A stretch of DNA of 27,430 nt from Acidobacteriaceae bacterium (GTDB lineage: Bacteria > Acidobacteriota > Terriglobia > Terriglobales > Acidobacteriaceae): assembly GCA_030049955.1 (NCBI GenBank), contig JASIJX010000144.1:1-27430 (forward strand). Reading direction: 5' to 3'. The position numbers and the translations under genes were made by a program. This document shows positions 8,448 to 16,039 of this stretch, piece after piece (positions within the stretch are counted from its first letter, which is position 1; every line of letters starts with the position of its first letter). Below the pieces are notes generated by a model. That model was not told the DNA's origin. It did not search any database and saw only the letters and a program-made list of their open reading frames with translations.

Positions 8448-8469
8448 GGCCCGGACTCAATTCCGGGCC
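8448..8469 (-). other. Intercistronic hairpin between receptor and DUF2891 genes
   Basis: GGCCCGGA and TCCGGGCC are exact complements (8 bp, GC-rich) around a six-base loop, in the 78-bp gap between the receptor stop and the next start. No T tract follows on the minus strand, so it is not a typical terminator. It could protect the receptor mRNA 3' end or lower downstream expression. Confidence 0.5.
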
Positions 8470-8496
8470 TGTTCAGTGCTGCACATTCGAATTTGG

Positions 8497-11400
8497 CTAG
8501 AAGGTGAATTTGGCGCCCAGTTCGCCAATCTGCACGTCTTGTATAGGCTGGACAGTACTGGCTGCGGTTGCCAGGCCGAACGAAGCCAGTGTGGGATTGG
8601 TCGTGAGAGACGTAAAGTTCTCGCGGCCGAACAAGTTGAAGGCTTGTCCAAACACCTGCAGATCCATGGACTCGTGGTGAAGGACCGATTTCGACAAGCG
8701 CAAATCGAAATCAAGATAGTTCTGCGAGTCCACCGAACCGGGGCCGACAGTAGGCAGGTTATAGCCGGTCAACTCCGAGCGGTAAGTGTTGAGGGCGGCA
8801 TAGTTGTAACCATGCTGGCCCTGATTACGCTTGGTTCCAGGAACTAACTGCGCGGTTCCGTTTGCGTTCAGCGCAGAGGGCGGCAAAACGCCTCCGCCCA
8901 CGACCCCGTTGCAGGCAGTAGGTAGCGCCTCGGTGCCGGCGGGCGCCGCGCAGGTGGTCACTGTGGTGGTCGTGGTGAACGGCAGCGCGCTGCGGTAGGT
9001 GAGGATGCCGCCCACCAGGATGTGCCAGGGCCCCATATAGGACAAGCTGCCCACGATATTCTGGCGCTGGTCGTAGCTGGCCGTGCCCCAGTCTTCGGAA
9101 AGGTCGGCGTAGTTATACGGCGCCGAGTGTGGGTTATTGTCCATTGCGCTCTCCAACGCATACGAGAGCGTGTACATATACCGGCCGGTCAGGCGCCGGT
9201 CGAGCTTGACGTACATTGCCTTGTATTCGCTCGACCCGGCCGGAGTGATCTGGTTGACTTGCGTGAAGTTGGAGTAAGGACGCGTCCCGCCGATAATTGG
9301 AACTCCATTGGTCAACGGATAGTTCCTGTCATAGGTCTTGTAATCGCGCAGACCGCGAGCATAGACTCCGTCGACGGACAAGGAAAGATTCGAGGTGAAC
9401 TGATGCGAGTAACCAAGCGTGAATTGGTACTGGTACGGATTCCTCATATTCGGAGAAATAATGGTGACATTCGGCGGCGCTGTAGAGCAGTACCCGCTCG
9501 GACTGCTGGGATACCCGGGATACGGAGTAGGGTAGGACAGCGGGGAGCTTGCAGTGGCAACCAGCGTAATAGGACAAGCTACAAAATTCAGATCCTCGGC
9601 TTCCATCAACTCCGTTTCAATGAAGTTATAGTAGATACCCGCGCCGCCGCGGATCACGTCTCTGCCCTTGCTGAACGGGTCCCACGAAAAGCCAATACGG
9701 GGTGCAAAGTTGCGGTGGTCGCCGCGCGTGTGCGGGTTGCCCTCGTAGGGGATTGCGGGCTTGTTGGGATTCGGCGTGTAGTGGTTTAGAAAAGACGCGC
9801 CATCCTGCATCTCCCAGCGCACGCCGTAGTCCACGGTAAGATTCGGCTTCATCTTCCACGTATCGCCGATAAAGTATGCCTGCTGGGTCGAGGGCAGGTA
9901 GTAGATCAGTCCCACCGCGCTCTGCGTGAATTCGTATGGGTTGGTGAGGTTGCTCGTGTTGGCGGGGTTAAAGGCTTCGTCTTGCTTGAAGAACCATGTG
10001 CCGCCTAGGTTGATGGCCGAGGAATCGACGTAGCCAAGATAGCTGGCGTCGCCGCCAAACGCGATCTGGTGCGCCCCATGCACGATGGTGAATGTGTCAT
10101 TGAGTTCGTACCGCGTCTCGATGCCCACAGCCGCATAATTGTGGCCCCAGTCGAGGCTCGGGAACTCGTAACCCGGCGTAATATTCGCGGCATAAGACGG
10201 GTTAGTCATGTCCGTAGGCGAGGTTGGAATTGGCGTGTCGTAAGGGCCAAGCTCATAGGAGAGATATGCGTACTGGAAGTGCGCAGCGTTGACCATGTGG
10301 GAGTTCGGTTCCCAGGTGTGGCCTGCCACATACGCCCAACGCGGAATCTGGCCGTCGTAGCATTCATACGTGGTCGCTCCGCTGCAGCCATTGCGGGTCT
10401 CCAGGTTCCACTCCTGAGCATAGCGCACAAAGAACTGCTGGTTGGGCTTGATGTCCCAGTCCACGCGGCCCGTCGCCAGGCGGTCGTGATAGGGAGCCGA
10501 GAAAGTGCCCAGCAGTCCGGCCGCCGTGTAACACCCTGTGCTCGGGCAAGTAGACCCAAAATTGGCTGATTGAGGCACATAGATGGTGTAGGATCCGGTC
10601 TGCTCGGTGCCATCGTAGGCGCCGTAGTAATGGATCTTGTCCTTGACAATCGGACCGCCCATGTCACCGCCCCACTCATTGCGCGTGTACGGCGGATTGC
10701 CGGTATGTTCGGATACCGCCGCAGCAGCCTGGAACTGGTTGAGAGCGGTCATACCGGTGTCGCGGTAGTACTCGAAGGCTTCGCCGTGAATCTGGTTGGT
10801 ACCGCTCTTGGTGACAACAGTGGTGAATCCGCCCATCGCCCAGCCAAGCGTGATCGGCTGGGACGACGTATAAGTCTTAAACTCGGCCACCGCACCCATG
10901 GGAACGTTTTGCCGCGGGTCGCCTTCTTCGGTGTTCTGGTTGGTCACGCCATCCAGGTAGAAGCCGTTCGCGTAAAAGTAGACGCCACTGCCTGCCTGCA
11001 CGCTGTTGTAAAACGTGCGGTTCGCGGCCTGCGTAGTCCCGGGAACCAGGATGCCTAGGTTCAGGTATTGCCGGTTCTGGATGGGTAGGGTATCAATCTG
11101 CGCCTGCGCCACCACGCCGCCCACGTCGTATGCCGTGGTGTCTACCTGCTGCACTTGCGCAGTAACGCTCACCGTCTGCGTCTGGCTGCCGGGCGTCAGA
11201 GTAAGAGGCTCGTTCAGATGCTGGTCCAGCTCGAGAACGATTCCACCGACTACCCTTTGCGCAAACGAGGGCGCCGACGCAGTGATGGAATAAGTTCCCG
11301 GCGCCACGGTGGGGAAGGTATATCTTCCATCCGATCCTGTAACCACACTCAACTCGTCGCCGCTGAGCGTGTTCCTGAGTACCACCTTGGCGCCCACGAT

Positions 11401-11535
11401 CATAGCGCCCGCGCTATCGGCCACCACACCCGAAACAGCGGCGTTTCCCGTCTGTGCATTCGCGGTGCCTGCGCAGAACAGGGCGGCAATCCAGATAGAA
11501 ACGAGGACACTCCTGCGAACATACCGGCCGGTCAT
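8497..11535 (-). CDS. TonB-dependent receptor with carboxypeptidase-regulatory-like domain (Oar type) 1
   Basis: The 1012-residue protein is an outer-membrane active transporter of the type greatly expanded in Acidobacteriota. A signal peptide ends at ANA near residue 27. A beta-sandwich carboxypeptidase-regulatory-like domain follows (about 29-112: SGVVADSAGAMIVGAKV ... GSDGRYTFPTVAPGTYSI), then the plug (about 113-260, with TLPIQNRQYLNL, FYLDGVTNQN, VVTKSGTNQIHGEAFEYYR) and a long 22-strand-type barrel rich in aromatic residues. It ends in the outer-membrane signal KFTF with C-terminal Phe. The ATG at 11535 has GGAGG six bases upstream. It has its own good promoter at 11667-11694 and heads the DUF2891-GntR-hyuAB gene string. 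No classical SusD-like partner is present. Its ligand is unknown. Confidence 0.93.
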   Translation of the reverse strand: MTGRYVRRSVLVSIWIAALFCAGTANAQTGNAAVSGVVADSAGAMIVGAKVVLRNTLSGDELSVVTGSDGRYTFPTVAPGTYSITASAPSFAQRVVGGIVLELDQHLNEPLTLTPGSQTQTVSVTAQVQQVDTTAYDVGGVVAQAQIDTLPIQNRQYLNLGILVPGTTQAANRTFYNSVQAGSGVYFYANGFYLDGVTNQNTEEGDPRQNVPMGAVAEFKTYTSSQPITLGWAMGGFTTVVTKSGTNQIHGEAFEYYRDTGMTALNQFQAAAAVSEHTGNPPYTRNEWGGDMGGPIVKDKIHYYGAYDGTEQTGSYTIYVPQSANFGSTCPSTGCYTAAGLLGTFSAPYHDRLATGRVDWDIKPNQQFFVRYAQEWNLETRNGCSGATTYECYDGQIPRWAYVAGHTWEPNSHMVNAAHFQYAYLSYELGPYDTPIPTSPTDMTNPSYAANITPGYEFPSLDWGHNYAAVGIETRYELNDTFTIVHGAHQIAFGGDASYLGYVDSSAINLGGTWFFKQDEAFNPANTSNLTNPYEFTQSAVGLIYYLPSTQQAYFIGDTWKMKPNLTVDYGVRWEMQDGASFLNHYTPNPNKPAIPYEGNPHTRGDHRNFAPRIGFSWDPFSKGRDVIRGGAGIYYNFIETELMEAEDLNFVACPITLVATASSPLSYPTPYPGYPSSPSGYCSTAPPNVTIISPNMRNPYQYQFTLGYSHQFTSNLSLSVDGVYARGLRDYKTYDRNYPLTNGVPIIGGTRPYSNFTQVNQITPAGSSEYKAMYVKLDRRLTGRYMYTLSYALESAMDNNPHSAPYNYADLSEDWGTASYDQRQNIVGSLSYMGPWHILVGGILTYRSALPFTTTTTVTTCAAPAGTEALPTACNGVVGGGVLPPSALNANGTAQLVPGTKRNQGQHGYNYAALNTYRSELTGYNLPTVGPGSVDSQNYLDFDLRLSKSVLHHESMDLQVFGQAFNLFGRENFTSLTTNPTLASFGLATAASTVQPIQDVQIGELGAKFTF

Positions 11536-11576
11536 AGTTCCCCTCCAGGAAAATCATCAGGATGAACTGTCTTTTC

Positions 11577-11604
11577 GCCCGGCCCGAAGGCATCTGGCCC
11601 GGGC
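11577..11604 (-). other. 5' leader hairpin of receptor gene 1
   Basis: GCCCGGCC (11577-11584) pairs with GGCCCGGGC (11596-11604) with one bulged C and an 11-base loop. It lies in the predicted leader of about 125 bases, some 40 bases before the start codon. It does not mask the ribosome binding site and has no following T tract, so a stabilising or regulatory role is only possible. Confidence 0.35.
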
Positions 11605-11644
11605 TGTCCCACGAAGCGTGCGTGATATGTCGCCGAAAGTGCGG

Positions 11645-11815
11645 CGTTAGCAAGAAAGGATAGCTACTTATATATCTTTTTGAAATTTTGTCAATCTATT
11701 TTTTATGTGACCCTCGAAAACGATATTATCTTACTTTATTTCTTTTAGTTATGGGATTCATTCAATTCCATTTTTTCTTTATACGGATTTTAGTTTCTTA
11801 TTTTGTATACAAGAG
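11645..11815. other. AT-rich intergenic patch
   Basis: About 170 bp with long T and A runs sharply interrupt the GC-rich surroundings. It lies between the 3' end of the ferric-reductase-like gene and the leader of receptor gene 1. It contains the receptor promoter at its left side; the rest shows no gene. Confidence 0.7.
11667..11694 (-). promoter_or_regulatory. Strong sigma70-type promoter for receptor 1 and downstream genes
   Basis: On the minus strand a perfect -35 box TTGACA (11694-11689) and a -10 box TATAAG (11672-11667) are separated by 16 bases in AT-rich DNA. Transcription would start near 11660, giving a leader of about 125 bases before the receptor ATG. Confidence 0.65.
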
Positions 11816-12421
11816 CTATACGATCTCTGTCGCCGCAGGCCGCTCGCTTCGTGCCTGGCGTTGGACGCGCAGCCCACGGCCGCGCAGCCGTATGCGAACG
11901 GCAGCTGCGGCCAGGCCAATCAACGCAGCAATCTCGACAAACACTTTGCCTCCGTCGAGAAGATCCGGATGGCCATCCTTGAGATTGGGATCCGTGAGGA
12001 TGCTGTGCAGAAATAAGAGCACCGCTGCCGGGAAGACAAGGTAATGCAGATTGCGCCACACAGCGCGGCTCATATGATTCCGCAACAGAGAGGATACGAA
12101 GACCAGCGCAATCAGATACAAAGCCGCAGCACCGGCCAGGTTGATCTTTGGCTGCAAATAGGAGTGGACTGGCAATAGCACATCGAACAGGCTGAAATGC
12201 GGCGCGCGCAGCAGCAACAGCACCGCAGGGTGAGTGAGCGCTAGGAAGACAGCAATATATGCCGTCCACTGGTGCAGCGCAAAAAGATTGACGCGCCGGT
12301 GCGGCCAATAGCGCACCGGACTGTAACGCAGCGCGATGAGCATGCCCAGCAGCAGGTTCACGGCAACAGCCCCAGCTGCACCCAGCCCGAGATACGAGCA
12401 AAGATCGAGCAGTGTGATCAT
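11816..12421 (-). CDS. Ferric reductase-like transmembrane haem-b protein
   Basis: The 201-residue protein has about five to six hydrophobic helices. His50 and His64 lie 14 apart in one helix (LHQWTAYIAVFLALTHP), and His126 and His139 lie 13 apart in another (NLHYLVFPAAVLLFLHS). This paired spacing is typical of the bis-haem ferric-reductase-like domain shared by MsrQ/YedZ, NOX and ferric reductases. The length and lack of an FAD/NAD domain make it an electron-transfer membrane subunit. No msrP-like molybdopterin gene or flavoprotein lies beside it, so it is an orphan here. It points the same way as receptor gene 1, but an AT-rich gap with a promoter separates them. The start at 12421 is the first ATG that gives a complete first helix; its ribosome binding site is poor. 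Iron reduction linked to a receptor is possible but unproven. Confidence 0.75.
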   Translation of the reverse strand: MITLLDLCSYLGLGAAGAVAVNLLLGMLIALRYSPVRYWPHRRVNLFALHQWTAYIAVFLALTHPAVLLLLRAPHFSLFDVLLPVHSYLQPKINLAGAAALYLIALVFVSSLLRNHMSRAVWRNLHYLVFPAAVLLFLHSILTDPNLKDGHPDLLDGGKVFVEIAALIGLAAAAVRIRLRGRGLRVQRQARSERPAATEIV

Positions 12422-12425
12422 GATT

Positions 12426-12439
12426 CGGAATCCATTCCG
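12426..12439. promoter_or_regulatory. 14-bp inverted repeat next to ferric-reductase-like start
   Basis: CGGAAT-CC-ATTCCG sits 5 to 18 bases before the minus-strand start codon, where a ribosome binding site would be expected. It could be an operator in the 274-bp divergent region or chance. No clear promoter for either divergent gene was recognised there. Confidence 0.3.
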
Positions 12440-12695
12440 GTCGATGCCTACCCCAACGGATGCGCTGATTGTGCACTGGCTTTGTTCACTATACGAAGGC
12501 GCTCGATGTTAAGTTTCCTTTTGGCAACGCCACACTTCTTCCGTTAGTCTGTAGCTCTTCCATGCTCGCATTTCGCTCGAATTCCGGCTGCAGGAGCGAT
12601 AAATTACTTGAATCACCTATCACCGGACGGCAGACAACGTCCTGGATTTCCGTGCTGGATCGATGTTTCGACGTCACAATGTCGAGAGGAAACGA

Positions 12696-15600
12696 ATGAC
12701 TATCGGGCTTCAATGCCAACTCCTTCGTAAGCCTGTTCTGCTCTCCTTGTGCGTTCTCTGCCTTGGCATTGCGCACGCTCAAGTTTCTCCGGCTCTATTT
12801 TCTGATATGCACTGGCGCGAGATCGGCCCCATGCGCGCCGGCCGCACCCGCGCGCTGGCGGGCGTGCCCAGCGAGCCGGCAACGTTTTATCTCGGCGCGG
12901 TGAACGGTGGCGTCTGGAAGACCACTGACGCGGGCGCAACCTGGCGCAGCATCTGGGATAGCGAGCCGACCGGCTCGATCGGTTCGATCGCCGTCTCTGC
13001 GAGCAACCCTGACGTCATCTACGTGGGCAGCGGCGAAGGCCTGCAGCGTCCCGACCTGTCGACCGGCGACGGCGTCTACAAGTCCACCAACGGTGGAAAG
13101 ACGTGGACGCACCTGTCCGCTCTGCGTGACAGCCAGCAAATCGGCCAACTCGCCATCGATCCCGCCAATCCTGACCGCGTCTTCGTCGCCGTCGAAGGCC
13201 ATCCCTACGGGCCGAACGAGGAGCGCGGTCTTTACCGCACTCTCGACGGAGGAAAAACCTTCCAGCGGGTGCTCTTCGTCAGCGACCGCACTGGCGCATC
13301 GGACGTACAGATCGATCCGCACAATCCAAAGATTGTTTTCGCCGGCATGTGGCAGCGGCAGGAAGCTCCATGGGAGAACGGTTCGTTCGGCGGCGCCGAG
13401 GGCGGGCTCTACCGCTCCACGGATGGCGGCAACACATGGACGAAGCTCGCCGGCAATGGCCTTCCCGATAACATCATGCAGGTGCAGTTATCCATCTCGC
13501 CGGCCGACTCGCGCCGCATCTACGCCGCCATCGGACAGGTCAATCGAACCGTCGGCATCTATCGCTCTGACGACGGCGGCGACCACTGGGTGCACACGCC
13601 CGAGAACGATACGCGCCCCGAAGCGCGCATTGGCGGCGGCGATGTTCCCGTTCCGGTAGCCGACCCCAAGGATCCCGACACCGTCTACGTGGCGACTGTG
13701 GTTGCATGGAAGTCGACAGACGCCGGCAGGACGTGGACGGCATTTCGCGGCTCGCCAGGCGGCGACGATTACCAGAACGTCTGGATCAATCCCAACGACA
13801 CAAAAATAATTGCGCTCGCCAGCGATCAGGGAGTAATCATCTCCCAGAACGGCGGCCAGAGCTGGACGCAATGGTACAACCAAGCCACCGCGCAGATGTA
13901 CCACGCCACGGCAGACAACGCTTTTCCCTACCGCGTCTGCGGCGGCCAGCAGGACTCGGGATCGGCATGCGTTCAGAGCCGCAGCGACGACGGCCGCATC
14001 ACCTTCCACGACTGGCACCCGGCAGGGATTGAAGAGTACGGTTACGCCGCACCCGACCCGCTCGATCCCGACATTGTCTACGGCGGAAAGGTGACGCGCT
14101 ATGACCGGCGCACCGGCCAGATTCAGGACGTGGAGCCGAGCGCACTGCGCAGCTACCGCGCCCTGCGCACCGAGCCGCTCGAGTTTTCGCCCGTCGACCC
14201 ACACAAGCTGTACTTCGCAACCAACACACTCTGGCTCACTGCGGATGGCGGCAAAAACTGGAAGCAAGTCAGTCCTGACCTGAGCCGCGAGACCTTTGAT
14301 TTGCCTGCAGAGCTCGAATCCTATAAGGACTCGCCGCCCGCCCGCGTCACGCGTCGCGGCGTCATCTACGCACTCGGCCTTTCACCGCTCGACGGCAACC
14401 GAATCTGGGCAGGCACCGATGACGGCTACATCTGGACCACCACGGACGGCGGCACGCACTGGACTAACGTCACCCCGCCTGAATTGAAGCCCTTCTGGAA
14501 GGTCTTCAACATGGACGCTGGCCACTTCGACGCGGCCACCGCCTACGCCGCAGTCAATACCATGCGGCTCGACGATATGCGGCCGCATCTGTTCCGCACG
14601 CATGATGGCGGGAAGACTTGGGCTGAAATCGACAACGGCATTCCCGACGGCGCCGCAACCAGCGCCATCCGCGAAGATCCCAAGCGCAAGGGCCTGCTGT
14701 ACGCGGGCACGGAAACGCAGGTCTATGTCTCGTTCGACGACGGCGATCACTGGCAGTCGCTGCGCCTCAACATGCCGGCCAGCTCCGTGCGTGATCTCGA
14801 AGTGAAGGATGATGACCTGATCGCCGCCACGCACGGCCGCGGATTCCTGATTCTCGATAACGTCACGCCGCTGCGCCAGATCACCGCCGAGATGGCTGAC
14901 AAAAGTGCGCATCTGTTCGCGCCGCAAACCGCAATCCGCATCCGCAACGGCATGAACCCACCCACACCCTGGCCGCCAGAGATGGCCACCGGCGACAATC
15001 CGCCAGCGGGCGCCATGATCGACTACTACCTCGGCCCGAATATCTCCGATCCAAACAAATCCGGCTCAAGCAAATCGAGCGTTGTTTCGCTTGAGATCGC
15101 CGGCCCGGACGGCAAAGTCATCGCGCGCTTCAACAGCAACGATCCCGTCCCGCCCCTCGATCCGCGCTATCCCGACCCGCCGCTCTGGGCGCGGCCGCCG
15201 CGCGTGCTCTCCTCTGCACCAGGCCACCATCGCTTTCTCTGGGATATGCAGTACCCGCAGGTGCCCGGCATGTCCACCGGGCCTGATGAAGATCAGGCCA
15301 TTCCGCACGACACGCCTTCTGTTTCCACTGCCCCCTGGGTCATGCCCGGCAACTACACGGTGCGGCTCATCGCCCAGGGCGAGATGTACACGCAACCGCT
15401 ACGAGTTGTCATCGACCCGCGCGTGAAGACGCCGACGGCCGAGCTTGAGGAGCAGTTCGATCTGGCAAAGTCAATTTATGACAACCTTCTTCGCTCGAGC
15501 GAAGCCCTGCACGAGATCGCCGTCGTGCGTGAGCAGCTCAAGGCGCGCGCCGGCGAGCCGGCCGTCGCAGCAGCCACCCCTTCGCTCGAGTCCCACTTGA

Positions 15601-15944
15601 ATGCCATCGCCAGTGAAGAGCACGAGAATCGTGGCGGCTTCGCCGGTCCGCGCGCCGGGAATCCGGAGCCGCCGAACATTTCTTCAATCCGCGCTCAACT
15701 CGCGCGGCTCGAGCATGAGATCGAGAACGCCGATGTAGCTCCAACCGCAGCACAAACCGATGCGGCTCATTCCATTTCGCAGCCACTCGATGGCCTGCTT
15801 GAACAATGGCAGAAGCTGAAACAAACCGATCTCCATGCGCTCAATCAGCAGTTGCAGCGGGAACAACTGGCCCCCATCAGCCTGAACACCTTCAAAATTG
15901 ACCATGGAGTAGAAGATCAGATCGAGATGGGCGATGAGGATTAA
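12696..15944 (+). CDS. Secreted VPS10/sortilin-like Asp-box beta-propeller protein
   Basis: The 1082-residue protein starts at the ATG at 12696, with GAGAGGA five bases upstream; an in-frame ATG at 12663 lacks such a site and would precede the signal peptide. The signal peptide ends at AHA near residue 28. Residues about 30-715 carry about eleven Asp-box repeats of the form S/T-x-D-x-G-x-T/H-W, from TDAGATW (77-83) through STNGGKTW, STDGGNTW, TTDGGTHW and THDGGKTW to FDDGDHW (about 680). These are typical of BNR/sortilin propellers. A beta-rich segment near 840-900 (HHRFLWDMQYP, MPGNYTVRL) and a helical charged C-terminus follow. The family is usually labelled sortilin-like or glycosyl hydrolase, but no sialidase-type catalytic set was seen, so a binding or scaffold role is as likely. 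TonB receptor 2 starts 95 bp downstream with no terminator between, so the two are probably cotranscribed. Confidence 0.88.
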   Translation: MTIGLQCQLLRKPVLLSLCVLCLGIAHAQVSPALFSDMHWREIGPMRAGRTRALAGVPSEPATFYLGAVNGGVWKTTDAGATWRSIWDSEPTGSIGSIAVSASNPDVIYVGSGEGLQRPDLSTGDGVYKSTNGGKTWTHLSALRDSQQIGQLAIDPANPDRVFVAVEGHPYGPNEERGLYRTLDGGKTFQRVLFVSDRTGASDVQIDPHNPKIVFAGMWQRQEAPWENGSFGGAEGGLYRSTDGGNTWTKLAGNGLPDNIMQVQLSISPADSRRIYAAIGQVNRTVGIYRSDDGGDHWVHTPENDTRPEARIGGGDVPVPVADPKDPDTVYVATVVAWKSTDAGRTWTAFRGSPGGDDYQNVWINPNDTKIIALASDQGVIISQNGGQSWTQWYNQATAQMYHATADNAFPYRVCGGQQDSGSACVQSRSDDGRITFHDWHPAGIEEYGYAAPDPLDPDIVYGGKVTRYDRRTGQIQDVEPSALRSYRALRTEPLEFSPVDPHKLYFATNTLWLTADGGKNWKQVSPDLSRETFDLPAELESYKDSPPARVTRRGVIYALGLSPLDGNRIWAGTDDGYIWTTTDGGTHWTNVTPPELKPFWKVFNMDAGHFDAATAYAAVNTMRLDDMRPHLFRTHDGGKTWAEIDNGIPDGAATSAIREDPKRKGLLYAGTETQVYVSFDDGDHWQSLRLNMPASSVRDLEVKDDDLIAATHGRGFLILDNVTPLRQITAEMADKSAHLFAPQTAIRIRNGMNPPTPWPPEMATGDNPPAGAMIDYYLGPNISDPNKSGSSKSSVVSLEIAGPDGKVIARFNSNDPVPPLDPRYPDPPLWARPPRVLSSAPGHHRFLWDMQYPQVPGMSTGPDEDQAIPHDTPSVSTAPWVMPGNYTVRLIAQGEMYTQPLRVVIDPRVKTPTAELEEQFDLAKSIYDNLLRSSEALHEIAVVREQLKARAGEPAVAAATPSLESHLNAIASEEHENRGGFAGPRAGNPEPPNISSIRAQLARLEHEIENADVAPTAAQTDAAHSISQPLDGLLEQWQKLKQTDLHALNQQLQREQLAPISLNTFKIDHGVEDQIEMGDED

Positions 15945-16039
15945 TTGACCACGCTTAGTCGCAAGGTTCGCGCACCGTCGATAGAAGCTTCTTTAGACGG
16001 TCTTTTGACTTGATACGTCATTATAGTCACCGAGGTTTT

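Noticed and set aside
11688..12044. 118-codon plus-strand frame with a hydrophobic N-terminus
   Set aside because: The hydrophobic part is the translation of the AT-rich promoter patch (T-rich DNA gives F/I/L/Y), and the rest is antisense to the ferric-reductase-like gene.
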